This document shows positions 45,695 through 55,122 of a DNA stretch of 64,000 nucleotides, one piece after another. The DNA is from an uncultured Collinsella sp. (lineage in GTDB: Bacteria; Actinomycetota; Coriobacteriia; Coriobacteriales; Coriobacteriaceae), in contig CAUCTV010000005.1 of the NCBI GenBank assembly GCA_958445895.1, forward strand, positions 1-64,000. The letters are read 5' to 3'. The position numbers were made by a program, and so were the translations under genes. The notes beneath the pieces were generated by a model that had not been told where the DNA came from, ran no database searches, and saw only the letters and a list, made by a program, of their open reading frames with translations. How positions within the stretch are numbered: position 1 is the stretch's first letter; every line of letters begins with the position of its first letter.

Positions 45695-46606
45695 ATGTCC
45701 GCTTGCCCGCTGGTCGATTGTCACACCCACACCTCGTTTTCGGATGGCCATGCCTCGTTTGAGGACAACGTCCGCGCTGCTGCCGCCGCCGGCTGCCGCG
45801 TTATGGTCTCGACTGACCACCTCACCCTGCCCGCCAGCATGGACGCCAACTGCGAAGTGCAGGTTGTCGAGGGCGACCTGACGGCGCATCGCCTGGCGTT
45901 TGAGGACGCCCGCAGGCTTGCCGCGCAAATCGCGCCGGAGCTTGAGCTTATCTATGGCTTTGAATGCGACTGGTACGAAGGTTGCGAGCCTTTGGTTGAG
46001 GGCTGGTCCGCGGGTGCCATAGTGCGCTTGGGCAGTGTGCACTGGATTGGCGACCCGGGCGATATCATGGCCGGCGCTGCGGGTACGGCGGGAACGGAGG
46101 GCGTCGCTCGCCCTGATACGCCCGATTCGCTCTGCGGCTGGATCGACGACGACACCAACCTGCATGTTTGGGAAAACCTGGGCGTGCGCGGCGTGTGGGA
46201 GCGCTACGTCGACGACTGGTGCCGTGCTTGCGAAAGCTCACTCAACTTTGATGTAATGGCCCATCCCGACCTGGTCATGCGCTTTTCGAAGGAAGGCTTT
46301 GCGCCCGACTTTGACCCCGCGCCGTTTTGGCAGCAGATGGCCGAGTGCGCCCATGACACGGGCCGGCGCGTTGAGGTCTCGACCGCCGCACCGCGCAAGG
46401 GCCTCGATGACTACTATCCCGCGACCGGATTGCTGCGTTGCTTCGCCCACGCCGAGGTGCCAATCACCTTTGGCTCGGACGCACACCGCGCCTGTGACAT
46501 CTGTTGGAATATCCGCGAAGCGCAGGCCCACGCCTACGACTGCGGTTATCGAACCTTCGACATCCCCCACCCCACCGGAGAATGGGAGTCCACGCCCCTC
46601 GCCTAA
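45695..46606 (+). CDS. PHP-family phosphatase, probable histidinol-phosphatase
   Basis: A protein of 303 aa; the start at 45695 follows AAAGGAG and puts DCHTHTSFSDGH at the N-terminus. The longer frame from 45410 overlaps ygbA and is rejected. Other PHP metal motifs are STDHLTLP near 42-49, GFECDWYEG near 88-96, SVHWIGD near 113-119, DVMAHPDLV near 186-194 and FGSDAHRACD near 258-267. The histidine operon lacks a HisB-type or HisN phosphatase, so this gene, which converges on hisE, most likely supplies the histidinol-phosphate step. Confidence 0.88.
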   Translation: MSACPLVDCHTHTSFSDGHASFEDNVRAAAAAGCRVMVSTDHLTLPASMDANCEVQVVEGDLTAHRLAFEDARRLAAQIAPELELIYGFECDWYEGCEPLVEGWSAGAIVRLGSVHWIGDPGDIMAGAAGTAGTEGVARPDTPDSLCGWIDDDTNLHVWENLGVRGVWERYVDDWCRACESSLNFDVMAHPDLVMRFSKEGFAPDFDPAPFWQQMAECAHDTGRRVEVSTAAPRKGLDDYYPATGLLRCFAHAEVPITFGSDAHRACDICWNIREAQAHAYDCGYRTFDIPHPTGEWESTPLA

Positions 46607-46609
46607 GAT

Positions 46610-46638
46610 TAGTCGTTGGGGACGTTCTTAAACGACTA
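46610..46638. terminator. Hairpin at the convergence of the PHP gene and hisE
   Basis: TAGTCGTT and AACGACTA pair around a 13-base loop; the right arm overlaps the hisE stop. It is short for a terminator but well placed to end both transcripts. Confidence 0.45.
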
Positions 46639-46953
46639 GTGGCGGCGGGCATTGAGTTCGCCGGCCAGTTCGTCGAGGGTGATGCCGTAGCGTTCGAGTG
46701 TCACGAGCAAGTGATAGATCAGGTCGCCGGCCTCGTAGCGAATGTGATCGTGGTCGTTATCCTTGCAAGCCATGATAACCTCGCTCGCCTCCTCGGCAAG
46801 CTTCTTGAGCAGCTCGTCCTCGACATCGGTCAGCAGACGGGCGGTATAGCTCTCCTGCGGCGACGCATCGCGACGGCCGTGAATCACCTCAGCAAGGCCG
46901 GTCAAGGTCTCGCCGATATTTCCCGGCTGCACGTTAGCGGTTCTGACTCCCAT
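46636..46953 (-). CDS. hisE: Phosphoribosyl-ATP pyrophosphatase
   Basis: A protein of 105 aa. It hydrolyses phosphoribosyl-ATP to phosphoribosyl-AMP, the second step of histidine synthesis. The all-alpha NTP-PPase motifs are present: EELLKKLAEEASEV-like block near 45-60 (KKLAEEASEVIMA) and YEAGDLIYHLLVTL near 74-87. Start 46953 follows GAGAGGAAA. It is the last gene of the histidine operon and is separate from hisI. Confidence 0.95.
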   Translation of the reverse strand: MGVRTANVQPGNIGETLTGLAEVIHGRRDASPQESYTARLLTDVEDELLKKLAEEASEVIMACKDNDHDHIRYEAGDLIYHLLVTLERYGITLDELAGELNARRH

Positions 46954-46968
46954 GGTTATTTCCTCTCG

Positions 46969-47196
46969 TTACTGCAGCGTAAAGTAGGTACCGGCCTCAT
47001 CGAACCGAGGCTTTGCACCCTTCTTCCCAAAGAACCCATCGATGACGGCATGGGCCTCATCGAGCCTTTCTTTCTCGGTCTCGAGCCAAAGCGACTGTGC
47101 CCCGCAGGCATCGGTCAGATGCACGCGGCACGGCACGCCCGCACGGAGGAGCTCGGCGTTACAATCGGCGACTTCGAACGGCGTCACGACCCTCAT
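46969..47196 (-). CDS. Small conserved-looking protein inside the histidine operon
   Basis: A protein of 75 aa whose ATG overlaps the hisI stop by 4 bases, after GGAGGGGGA. It reads like a small alpha/beta domain with a Cys ([13 protein letters not shown] near 28-40). No enzyme motif recognised. Its tight coupling between hisI and hisE suggests a histidine-related or assembly role, but the sequence alone does not show this. I faintly recall a small Coriobacteriia family labelled RDAC, which might apply. Confidence 0.7.
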   Translation of the reverse strand: MRVVTPFEVADCNAELLRAGVPCRVHLTDACGAQSLWLETEKERLDEAHAVIDGFFGKKGAKPRFDEAGTYFTLQ

Positions 47197-47534
47197 CGCG
47201 CTCCCCCTTCCACGCGCTTAAAGAAGCAGGTACGGTTGCCGGTGTGGCAGGCCGGACCCGGCGAGTCGACCTTGACCAGCAGCGTATCGCTATCGCAGTC
47301 GGCCCAGAGTTCCTTGACCTCCTGCATATTGCCGCTCGTCGCGCCCTTGTTCCAGAGCTCTTGGCGGCTGCGGCTCCAAAACCACGTGGTGCCGGTCTTG
47401 AGCGTCAGCCCCACCGATTCCTCATTCATCCAAGCAACCATAAGCACCTCACCGGTGTCATACTGCTGAACCACACAGGGAATCAGCCCGCGGGCGTCGT
47501 ATTTAAGATCAGCAGCTTCTACTACCTCAGTCAT
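47193..47534 (-). CDS. hisI: Phosphoribosyl-AMP cyclohydrolase
   Basis: A protein of 113 aa. It opens the adenine ring of phosphoribosyl-AMP (third step). Motifs: [11 protein letters not shown] near 30-40, [16 protein letters not shown] near 49-64 and the metal-binding [20 protein letters not shown] near 78-97. The start at 47534 sits 5 bases after GGGAG; an adjacent ATG is 3 bases upstream. The separate HisE gene follows two genes later. Confidence 0.96.
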   Translation of the reverse strand: MTEVVEAADLKYDARGLIPCVVQQYDTGEVLMVAWMNEESVGLTLKTGTTWFWSRSRQELWNKGATSGNMQEVKELWADCDSDTLLVKVDSPGPACHTGNRTCFFKRVEGGAR

Positions 47535-47617
47535 CATTTCTCCCAAGTAATAACAGTAAGCCCCACAGGTCGGCGAGGGTTGTCCAGGTGCCGCAGGTTG
47601 CCGCGAAAGAGGAGCGA

Positions 47618-47635
47618 CGCGTACTTTGGTACGCG
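47618..47635. other. Small palindrome in the hisF-hisI gap
   Basis: CGCGTAC-TTTG-GTACGCG in the 148-bp gap; a possible intercistronic processing or pausing hairpin. Confidence 0.35.
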
Positions 47636-47682
47636 AGCGACGGTTTGAGCGGCAAGATGCGGTGCCTGGGCAAGCCGCAGCG

Positions 47683-48465
47683 CTAGAAGTCCAACCTGAC
47701 AGGGATGCCCTGCGAGGCCATGTACTCCTTCACCTGGCGAATGCTGAAGGTTCCAAAGTGAAAGACGCTGGCCGCCAGTACGGCGTCGGCTTCGCCCTCG
47801 ATCACGCCCTCGGCAAAATGCTCGAGCGTGCCCACGCCGCCGCTCGCGATGACGGGGATTGGCACCGCGCGCGCCACGGCGCGGGTGAGCGCCAGGTCAA
47901 AGCCAGCCTTGGTGCCGTCGCGATCCATACTGGTCAGCAGAATCTCGCCGGCGCCGCGACGAGCCGCCTCCTCGGCCCATGCCACTGCATCGATACCCGT
48001 GGCGTTGCGGCCTCCTGCGGTAAAAACCTCCCACTTGTCGGCATCCGGCTGCCCAGGCAGGCCGACGCGCTTGGCATCGATCGCCACGACCACGGCCTGG
48101 CTGCCAAACGCCGCGGCAGCTTGGCTGATCAGCGACGGGTCACGCACGGCGGCAGAGTTGAGCGATACCTTGTCGGCACCGGCCGCCACCATGGTTCGCA
48201 TGCCCGCCAGGTCGCGGAAACCGCCGCCCACGGTATAGGGAATAGCGAGCTCCTCGGCCGCGTGCGCCGCCATCTCGATGGTCGTCGCGCGGTTGTCGCT
48301 CGTAGCGGTAATGTCCAGGAAGACGACCTCGTCTGCACCCTCGCGGTCGTAGGCACGGGCAAGCTCCACCGGATCGCCCGCATCGCGCAGGCTCACAAAG
48401 TTGACGCCCTTGACCACACGGCCGTCCTTGACGTCTAGACAGGGAATCACGCGCTTGGTAAGCAT
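47683..48465 (-). CDS. hisF: Imidazole glycerol phosphate synthase, cyclase subunit
   Basis: A protein of 260 aa with the TIM-barrel repeats of His[16 protein letters not shown] near 6-20 (catalytic Asp11) and the second half-barrel around [11 protein letters not shown] near 125-135 with its Asp. With HisH it makes IGP and AICAR. Start 48465 follows GGAGGAG. It begins 3 bases after hisA stops. Confidence 0.98.
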   Translation of the reverse strand: MLTKRVIPCLDVKDGRVVKGVNFVSLRDAGDPVELARAYDREGADEVVFLDITATSDNRATTIEMAAHAAEELAIPYTVGGGFRDLAGMRTMVAAGADKVSLNSAAVRDPSLISQAAAAFGSQAVVVAIDAKRVGLPGQPDADKWEVFTAGGRNATGIDAVAWAEEAARRGAGEILLTSMDRDGTKAGFDLALTRAVARAVPIPVIASGGVGTLEHFAEGVIEGEADAVLAASVFHFGTFSIRQVKEYMASQGIPVRLDF

Positions 48466-48468
48466 GGG

Positions 48469-49212
48469 CTACTCCTCCCCTCGGGCGGCGGCCAACGCCT
48501 GTACCAGCGTAAAGTTGCCCTCGTAGAGCGCACGGCCGGTGATGGCACCTTCAATCGCGCCCTCGCCCACCGCGGCGAGCGCGCGGATGTCGTCGAGCGT
48601 CGAGATGCCGCCCGAAGCCACGACAGGAAATCCCGCGACCTCGGCCACATGGCGATACGCCGCCACATCGATGCCCGTCTGCATGCCATCGCGCGCGATG
48701 TCGGTATACACCAGATGCTTAAAGCCCAGCTCGGAAAGCTGCGCCACGGCATCGTCGAGCGCCACGCCCGCGCCGTCGCGCCAGCCATTCACCTTGACCT
48801 GACCGTCGCGCGCGGCAATATCTGCCACCAACAGCTCGCCAAAGCCTTGGGCTGCCACCTCGGCAAAACCCGGCTCAGTCACCAGCACGGTGCCCAGTGC
48901 GATGCGGCGTGCACCGTAGCCGGCCAGCTCGTCGATGCGCGCGAGCGAGCGGACACCGCCGCCCACGTCCACGGACAGGCCGTCGACGCCGCAGATAGCC
49001 TTAATCGCCGCCGAGTTGGCAGCGCACGCGTCCTCGTCCTCGCCAAAGGCAGCGGACAGGTCGACGACATGCACCCAGTTCGCGCCCTGCTCGGCAAACG
49101 AGCGGGCGACGGCGACGGGGTCGTCGGAATATACCTTGCAGCGGCTGCGGTCGCCGCGCTCCAGGCGCACGACCTTGCCACCGATCAGATCGATTGCGGG
49201 AAACAGGATCAT
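48469..49212 (-). CDS. hisA: Phosphoribosylformimino-AICAR-phosphate isomerase
   Basis: A protein of 247 aa. The TIM-barrel start LFPAIDLIGGKVVRL near 3-17 carries catalytic Asp8, and a second half begins at LLVADIAARDGQVKVNGW near 125-142. It does the isomerisation of ProFAR (fourth step). The ATG overlaps the hisH stop by 4 bases, so translation is coupled. Confidence 0.98.
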   Translation of the reverse strand: MILFPAIDLIGGKVVRLERGDRSRCKVYSDDPVAVARSFAEQGANWVHVVDLSAAFGEDEDACAANSAAIKAICGVDGLSVDVGGGVRSLARIDELAGYGARRIALGTVLVTEPGFAEVAAQGFGELLVADIAARDGQVKVNGWRDGAGVALDDAVAQLSELGFKHLVYTDIARDGMQTGIDVAAYRHVAEVAGFPVVASGGISTLDDIRALAAVGEGAIEGAITGRALYEGNFTLVQALAAARGEE

Positions 49213-49910
49213 CGGCCGGCCTCCTCGACGATGTTGACAAAGTTCTTAAGGATGCGCTGTCCCAGCGCCGAGGATTTCTCGGGATGGAACTGGCAGCCCC
49301 ACACGTTGCCGTGGCGCACGATGCACGGAAAGCTCCGCGTATAGTGCGTGCGCGCCAGCACATCGGCGGCATCGGCATCGCCTGCCACCGCGTAGCTGTG
49401 GGTAAAGTACATGTTGGCGCCCTCGGCAAAACCGGCGAGCAGCGGATCGGCCGCACCGGCGGGCGTCATATGCACCTGGTCCCAGCCCACGTGCGGCACC
49501 TTCAGGCGACTCGACTCCAAGCGCGTGCACGAGCCGCGCATAATGCCCAGGCCATCGACCCAGGGGCCGCCAGCCTGCTCGGGGGTGCCGCCATCCGCGA
49601 CCACGCCCTCGTCCGCAGGCACGCCCTCGTTGCCGCGCTCAAAAAAGAGCTGAAGACCCAGGCAGATGCCGAGCAGCGGAGTTCCGGCGGCAACGGCATC
49701 GAGCACGGCGGCCTCCTCGCCGCTCTGGCGCATAAAGGCGATCGCGTCGTAGAACGCGCCCACGCCCGGGATAACCAGGCCGTCGGCGTTGCGGATCTGT
49801 TCCGGATCGTCCGACGTGCAAGCGGCGGCACCGGCGCGCGCAAGCCCGCGCACGACGCTCGACAAGTTGCCCTTGCGGTAGTCGACCACCACGATCTTCG
49901 GTTCGCCCAC
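49209..49910 (-). CDS. hisH: Imidazole glycerol phosphate synthase, glutaminase subunit
   Basis: A protein of 233 aa, starting at a GTG (49910) after AGGAGGAGGGG; an ATG six codons upstream has no good site. Triad residues are in LLGICLGLQLFF (Cys near 86) and in GCQFHPEKSSALG (His and Glu near 206-210). It supplies ammonia to HisF. An unconserved stretch of about 20 residues (110-130) lies after the cysteine block, slightly lengthening the protein. Confidence 0.96.
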   Translation of the reverse strand: MGEPKIVVVDYRKGNLSSVVRGLARAGAAACTSDDPEQIRNADGLVIPGVGAFYDAIAFMRQSGEEAAVLDAVAAGTPLLGICLGLQLFFERGNEGVPADEGVVADGGTPEQAGGPWVDGLGIMRGSCTRLESSRLKVPHVGWDQVHMTPAGAADPLLAGFAEGANMYFTHSYAVAGDADAADVLARTHYTRSFPCIVRHGNVWGCQFHPEKSSALGQRILKNFVNIVEEAGR

Positions 49911-49935
49911 GCGACCCCTCCTCCTCATCTTGTCA

Positions 49936-49976
49936 AAAACCACCACAAAGGGGACAGGCGCCTTCGTGGTGGTTTT
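49936..49976. other. Hairpin in the hisB-hisH gap
   Basis: AAAACCACCAC and GTGGTGGTTTT pair perfectly; further pairing (AAGG/CCTT) lies inside. Both strands have a flanking T-run on one side, so it might attenuate transcription inside the operon. Confidence 0.5.
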
Positions 49977-49989
49977 ACCCTTGCGGCGG

Positions 49990-50577
49990 TTACAGTGAGC
50001 CCTTGGTGCTGGGGATGCCCTGCACGCGGGGATCGAGCTCGCAGGCGCGGCGCATCGTGCGACCAACGGCCTTAAAGGCGGCTTCGATAATGTGGTGCGA
50101 GTTGCCGCCCGCCAGCTCGCGCACGTGCAGCGTGAGCTTGGCGTCACGCGCGAAGGCATAGAAGAACTCGACGGCTAGCTCAGTATCGAAGCTGCCCACG
50201 CGCTCGGTCGGCACGGGCAGCTCGCAGTAGGCCTGCCCGCGGCCCGAAATATCAACAGCAGCCATCACAAGCGTCTCGTCCATGGCGATCGCCGCGTCGG
50301 CAAAGCGTGTAATGCCCGCCTTGTCGCCCAGAGCCTGGCAAAACGCCTCGCCCAGCACAATACCCGTGTCCTCGACGGTGTGGTGCGCATCGACCTCCAC
50401 GTCGCCCACCGCGTGCACCGTCAGATCGAACAGGCCATGACGGCCAAAGGCGTTGAGCATGTGGTCGAAAAACGGTACGCCGGTCGAGATATCGCACACG
50501 CCGCTTCCGTCCAGGTCGAGCTTGACGACAATGTCGGTCTCCCCCGTCTTGCGGGTTACCTCGGCATAACGGCCCAT
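49990..50577 (-). CDS. hisB: Imidazoleglycerol-phosphate dehydratase
   Basis: A protein of 195 aa, the monofunctional form. Metal motifs: FFDHMLNAFGRHG near 36-48, DAHHTVEDTGIVLG near 63-76, and GNSHHIIEAAFKAVGR near 158-173. It has no N-terminal phosphatase domain, so histidinol phosphatase is supplied elsewhere. The ATG follows the hisC stop directly. Confidence 0.98.
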   Translation of the reverse strand: MGRYAEVTRKTGETDIVVKLDLDGSGVCDISTGVPFFDHMLNAFGRHGLFDLTVHAVGDVEVDAHHTVEDTGIVLGEAFCQALGDKAGITRFADAAIAMDETLVMAAVDISGRGQAYCELPVPTERVGSFDTELAVEFFYAFARDAKLTLHVRELAGGNSHHIIEAAFKAVGRTMRRACELDPRVQGIPSTKGSL

Positions 50578-51693
50578 CTACATCTCCTCCTTCACCAGCG
50601 CGGCAAACGCAGCCAGCACCTCGTCGTTTTCCTGCGGGGTACCCACGGTAATGCGAAGACAGTCCGCAAGGCCCAGCGCATAGCTAAAATCGCGCACCAA
50701 AATCGAATACTCATCGCGCAGACGCTCGCGCACGCGCGTAGCATGCGGCGTGCGCACGAGCACAAAGTTCGCCGCGCTCGGCCACGCCTCCACGGGCAGG
50801 CCCTCGGCAGCCATCGCGCGCAGGGCGCACAGCTCGCGCTCGCGCTCGGATGCGACCTGCGCCACCACGGGCGCATAGGCATCACGGGCACGCACGCAGG
50901 CAAGCGCGGCGGCCTGGCTCAGCACGTTGACCGAATAGATCTGGCGAATCGCCGCGAACACCTCGATAACCTCGGGCGCCGCGATCACGTAACCCAAGCG
51001 CGTACCGGCGGCGCCAAACGCCTTGGACAGCGTATGTAGAATCACCAGGTTGGAATGCCCGGCGATAAAGCCTTGCGCCGTGGTGGCCGCGCCAAACGAA
51101 TCATCGGCAAACTCAACGTAGGCCTCGTCGACCATGACCATGCCGGGACACGCATCGCACAGGGCCGCGACAAAGTCGAGCGGAGCCACATCACCCGTGG
51201 GGTTGTTGGGCGAGGTCACGATCGCCAGGTTGCACTCGGGCGCCGCCGCAAGCACGGCTGCCTGGTCGAGCTCAAAGGTCGCCGGATCGCGCCACACGTC
51301 GCGCACCCCGGTCTGGCAGAGCGACGCAAAGAAGGCATACTCGCTGAAGCACGGCGGGCAGTTGAGCAGGGTCCTCCCCGCGCCGCCAAACGCCAGCAGG
51401 TAGTTATAGAGCAGCTCATCGCCGCCGTTGCCCACGCAGACATTCTCGCGCGCCACACCATGCCAAGCAGCTAGCTCGTCGCGCAGGTCGTTCGACATGG
51501 GAGCGGGATAGCGGTTGAGCGGTGTGGCAGCCAGGGCCGCATCAACCGCCTCGCGCACGCCGGCGGGCACGGGATAGGTGTTCTCGTTGGCCGAAAGATT
51601 GATGCGCGTGGGCGTAAAGTTAGGGTCGTAGGGCTCAATACCGGCCAGGTAAGGCTGGACAAGCTCCTTCATGCGGGGCGTCAGCTCGGCCAT
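50578..51693 (-). CDS. hisC: Histidinol-phosphate aminotransferase
   Basis: A protein of 371 aa; start 51693 follows GGGGAGG. Fold-type I aminotransferase motifs: NLSANENTYPVP near 34-45, VTSPNNPTGDV near 154-164, VDEAYVEFA near 188-196 and the PLP-lysine block HTLSKAFGAAGTRLGY near 219-234. It converts imidazole-acetol phosphate to histidinol phosphate. The ATG is next to the hisD stop. Confidence 0.97.
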   Translation of the reverse strand: MAELTPRMKELVQPYLAGIEPYDPNFTPTRINLSANENTYPVPAGVREAVDAALAATPLNRYPAPMSNDLRDELAAWHGVARENVCVGNGGDELLYNYLLAFGGAGRTLLNCPPCFSEYAFFASLCQTGVRDVWRDPATFELDQAAVLAAAPECNLAIVTSPNNPTGDVAPLDFVAALCDACPGMVMVDEAYVEFADDSFGAATTAQGFIAGHSNLVILHTLSKAFGAAGTRLGYVIAAPEVIEVFAAIRQIYSVNVLSQAAALACVRARDAYAPVVAQVASERERELCALRAMAAEGLPVEAWPSAANFVLVRTPHATRVRERLRDEYSILVRDFSYALGLADCLRITVGTPQENDEVLAAFAALVKEEM

Positions 51694-51694
51694 A

Positions 51695-53131
51695 TTAGGC
51701 CTCCCCGCCGGTCGCACCGGCGCCATCCGCGCCTGCAGCCGCCAGGTCCACGCCCTCGGCAACCGTCGTCACGGCGTCGCCCGGCCAGGCGACCTTGGTC
51801 AGGTCGGCCGCAGCCAGCGACGCGGCACTCACGGCATCCTCGCCCTGTTCCAACACACGGCGACGCAGAGCGGCGGAAAGCGCGTGCGCCCACAGGCCCT
51901 CGGCCTCGGCGAGGCGCTGCGTAGCGGGAGCGTCGGAGAGCAGACCTTCGGGCGTATAGCAAATGACGCTCGAGCGCTTGACGAACTCTTCCACCGAAAG
52001 CGGGTTGGAGAACATGGCCGTGCCGCCGGTCGGTAGCGTGTGGTTGGGGCCGGCAACATAATCGCCAAGCGGCTCGGAGCTCCAAGCGCCCACAAAGATG
52101 GCGCCGGCGTTGCGAATGCCGCCAAGCAGGCCCATCGCATCCTTGCAGTGCAGCTCCAGGTGCTCGGGCGCCACGGCGTTCACCGCCTCGACGGCGGCAG
52201 CCATGTCGTCGGCCACCACGATGATGCCCTCGTTATCGAGCGAGGCGCGCGTGATCTCGGCACGCGGCGACTGCGCGACCAAGATATCGATACCCGCCTC
52301 GACCTCGCGCGCAAACTGCTCGTCGCAGGTCACCAGATAGCAAGCTGCCAGCGGATCGTGCTCGGCCTGCGCCATCAGGTCGGCCGCAACCACCATGGGC
52401 TTGGCCGTGGCGTCGGCCAGCACGCAGACCTCGGAGGGACCGGCAACCATATCGATACCCACATCACCCGAGACAATCTGCTTGGCGGCGGCGACAAAGG
52501 CGTTGCCCGGGCCGGTAATTTTGTCGACGCGCGGAATGGTCTCGGTACCGTACGCCAGCGCGGCCACGGCCTGGGCGCCGCCCACCATATAGATCTCGTC
52601 CACGCCGCCGAGCTTGGCAGCCGCGAGCGTATACGGGCTGATCAGGCCGTCTTGTTGCGGCGGGGTCACCATAACCACGCGCTTGACGCCGGCCACCTTG
52701 GCGGGAATGGCGTTCATAAGCACCGTGGAGGGATACTGCGCGCGACCGCCCGGCACGTAGATGCCGGCCGCCGCGAGCGGGGTCACCTTAACGCCGAGCA
52801 TCGTGCCGTCCGCGCGCGTGGTAAACCAGCTCTGCTCGACCTCGCGCTGGTGGAACTCGCGAATCTGGCGTGCGGCCTTCTCGAGCGCGGCGACAAAGGC
52901 CGGGTCGAGGCCTTCGAGCGCGGCATCGATCTGCTCCTGCGGCAGACGGAAGCTCTGCAGCTCAACGCCGTCAAAGCGCCGGCAATAGTCGCGCACCGCG
53001 GCATCGCCGTTAGCGCGCACGTTGGCCACGATATCGCGGGCGGCATCGACGATGTTTTGCGGCAGCACGCCCTTGCGGTTGAGCTGGTTGGTAACGAGGC
53101 GCTCACCGGGAGCAAGCTTGATGGTCTTCAT
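51695..53131 (-). CDS. hisD: Histidinol dehydrogenase
   Basis: A protein of 478 aa, longer than the usual 430 because of an Ala/Gly-rich C-terminal tail. Motifs: [20 protein letters not shown] near 123-142, [20 protein letters not shown] near 207-226, and [14 protein letters not shown] near 228-241, with [14 protein letters not shown] near 355-368. It performs the last two oxidations to histidine. The start follows GGGGAT. Confidence 0.97.
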   Translation of the reverse strand: MKTIKLAPGERLVTNQLNRKGVLPQNIVDAARDIVANVRANGDAAVRDYCRRFDGVELQSFRLPQEQIDAALEGLDPAFVAALEKAARQIREFHQREVEQSWFTTRADGTMLGVKVTPLAAAGIYVPGGRAQYPSTVLMNAIPAKVAGVKRVVMVTPPQQDGLISPYTLAAAKLGGVDEIYMVGGAQAVAALAYGTETIPRVDKITGPGNAFVAAAKQIVSGDVGIDMVAGPSEVCVLADATAKPMVVAADLMAQAEHDPLAACYLVTCDEQFAREVEAGIDILVAQSPRAEITRASLDNEGIIVVADDMAAAVEAVNAVAPEHLELHCKDAMGLLGGIRNAGAIFVGAWSSEPLGDYVAGPNHTLPTGGTAMFSNPLSVEEFVKRSSVICYTPEGLLSDAPATQRLAEAEGLWAHALSAALRRRVLEQGEDAVSAASLAAADLTKVAWPGDAVTTVAEGVDLAAAGADGAGATGGEA

Positions 53132-53236
53132 ATCGGTATCCCCTATCGGTTGAGGTTGCGTTTGAAAAACGAGATGCCGGGCAGCGACACCAATCGGTCC
53201 GCAGCCCAGATATGGGGGCGCCCGTGCGTGCTCGCG

Positions 53237-54952
53237 CTATTGTGCCGAACCCGCGACGGGCTCAAAATGCTTGTCCTTAACAGCAGCTGCCAAGCGATCG
53301 GCCAAGTTGCGCACGCGCGGATCCAGGCGCGCGGCACCCGGATTGACGAAGAAGCGGGCCGTGCAGTCCATAATGCGGCCGGTGATGACCAAGTCGTTGT
53401 CGCGCAGCGTGGCGCCCGTCGCGGTAATATCCACGATGCGATCGGTCATGCCGACGATGGGGCCCAGCTCGATGTTACCGTGCAGCGAAACGATGTCGGC
53501 GTTCACGCCGCGCTCGGCATACCAGGCGCTCGCGATGCGCGGGTACTTGGTGGCCACGCGAAGCGACCCGCGGCGGGCATAGTTGCGCTCGGCCTGGCCG
53601 GCGCGCCATGCGGGCTCCGCCTCGATAAACGTGCACAGGCCGTAGCCCAGATCGACCAGCTGCAGCAGGTTGAGATCGGCCTCGATAAGCGAGTCCCAGC
53701 CGCAGATGCCGCAGTCGGCGCCGCCGCAGCCCACAAAGGCGGGCGCGTCGCTGGGGCGCACAATGACAAACTCGATATCTCCGACCGCGCCCTCACCGGC
53801 ACGCGTGTCGCGACCGCGCACGATCAGGTGACGACCGGGGTCACGCAGCTCAGAGACATCCAGGCCCGCGGCCTCGAGCACGTCGAGCGTGTCGGCCTTG
53901 AGCGAGCCCTTGGGCACGGCGATGCGCAGCGGGCCCTCGGCGCCACGGCCCACGGCATGATCGCCGTCGGAGGCGGCGTCCTCGGCCGAGGTGCGCGCGG
54001 CCTCCAAGCGCTCGAGCGAAAAGGCAAAGCCCGCCGCCGGCACCTCGATACCGTCGCCAAATGCGCCGGTAAAGATGGAGTCATAGCGTCCGCCCGAACC
54101 CACCGGATCAGGCAGGCCTCCGGCATAGGCCTTAAAGACCAGGCCCGTGTAGTAATCGAAAGAGTTCATGATGGAGAAGTCGAACGACAGCACCTGAGCG
54201 TCCTCGGGAGCCAGGCCCTCGACCAGGGCACGCAGCTCGCGCGTGAGTGGCGCGACAATGCCCGCCGCCGTCAGGAGTGCATCCACGCGGTCGAGTACCT
54301 CGGCACCGCCGTGCAGACGCGGCAGCTCGCCAATGGCGGCCTTGACGGCCTCGGACTCGGCGCTTGTCGCCACGCGGGCATCGAGGCCCACAAAGTCGTT
54401 GGCGTGCACGCAGCGCAGGGCCTCGGCGGCCAGCTCGCGATCCTCGCACACCGCGAGCAGCTCCTTAAAAGGACGCACGCTACCTGCGATAATGCGCGCA
54501 TCGGGCAGTGCGAGCTCGCGCACAGCCTCGGCTACCAGCGAGACAATCTCGACATCGCCCGCGGCGTCGCCCGCGCCGATGAGCTCAAAGCCCAGCTGCG
54601 TAAACTGACGCGAGCCGCCGGCATTGCGCTGGCACTCGCGAACCACCGGTGCCTCGTAGCGCAGGCGCAGGGGCAGGTCGGCCGCGCGCATGCGGGTCGA
54701 AACCAAACGCACGATCGGCAGCGTGTTGTCGGGACGGACCACCAACAGGCGACCGTCATCATCAAAGAGCTTAAACGGCGTGTCCGCAATGCGGCCGCCC
54801 TCCTCGAGCGACCCCTTGTCCTCGAGCAGCGGCGTCTCGACCGGCAGGTAATGATGCTCCCTGAAGCAGCCCTTCACCGTCAGCGCAATCTCCTCGCGCG
54901 CCTGAGCCTCCTCGGGCAATATGTCCCGGAATCCCCACGGTGTGGCCGTCAT
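53237..54952 (-). CDS. hisZG: HisZ-HisG fusion: ATP phosphoribosyltransferase with its regulatory subunit
   Basis: A single protein of 571 aa. Residues 1-325 are HisZ, a catalytically dead HisRS-like fold (GFRDILPEEAQAREEI, VRPDNTLPIVRLV, then GGRYDSIFTGAFG). After a low-complexity linker (about 326-337), residues 338-571 are the short-form HisG: PLRIAVPKGSLKADTLD, DCGICGWDSL and VDITATGATLRDNDL. Short HisG needs HisZ for activity and histidine feedback. In most bacteria these are two genes. It heads the operon; the start follows GAGGAGG. Confidence 0.95.
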   Translation of the reverse strand: MTATPWGFRDILPEEAQAREEIALTVKGCFREHHYLPVETPLLEDKGSLEEGGRIADTPFKLFDDDGRLLVVRPDNTLPIVRLVSTRMRAADLPLRLRYEAPVVRECQRNAGGSRQFTQLGFELIGAGDAAGDVEIVSLVAEAVRELALPDARIIAGSVRPFKELLAVCEDRELAAEALRCVHANDFVGLDARVATSAESEAVKAAIGELPRLHGGAEVLDRVDALLTAAGIVAPLTRELRALVEGLAPEDAQVLSFDFSIMNSFDYYTGLVFKAYAGGLPDPVGSGGRYDSIFTGAFGDGIEVPAAGFAFSLERLEAARTSAEDAASDGDHAVGRGAEGPLRIAVPKGSLKADTLDVLEAAGLDVSELRDPGRHLIVRGRDTRAGEGAVGDIEFVIVRPSDAPAFVGCGGADCGICGWDSLIEADLNLLQLVDLGYGLCTFIEAEPAWRAGQAERNYARRGSLRVATKYPRIASAWYAERGVNADIVSLHGNIELGPIVGMTDRIVDITATGATLRDNDLVITGRIMDCTARFFVNPGAARLDPRVRNLADRLAAAVKDKHFEPVAGSAQ

Positions 54953-54987
54953 CTGGTGAGCCTCCTCATGCTGTGTTTCATATAGAG

Positions 54988-55019
54988 CAGAAGACCGGCA
55001 TAGCTCCGCCGGTCTTCTG
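54988..55019. promoter_or_regulatory. Hairpin in the his operon leader
   Basis: CAGAAGACCGGC and GCCGGTCTTCTG pair with an 8-base loop, 36 bases before the hisZG start. It could be the end of the previous gene or a leader element; no T-run and no leader peptide with His codons was seen. Confidence 0.5.
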
Positions 55020-55122
55020 GGTACTTTAGCATACTAGAGTGCTTGCGGGGAAAATCGTCTCTCTCGGCTCACAGCGTATTCATTTGGAAACATTGGAACG
55101 GATTGTCGCAACCCAACCCCAC

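Noticed and set aside
52040..54985. Open frame of 981 aa on the plus strand across hisD and hisZG
   Set aside because: Antisense to well-identified his genes; a result of high GC codon bias.
54953..55122. His attenuator with leader peptide
   Set aside because: No short frame with a run of His codons, and the hairpin has no T-run.
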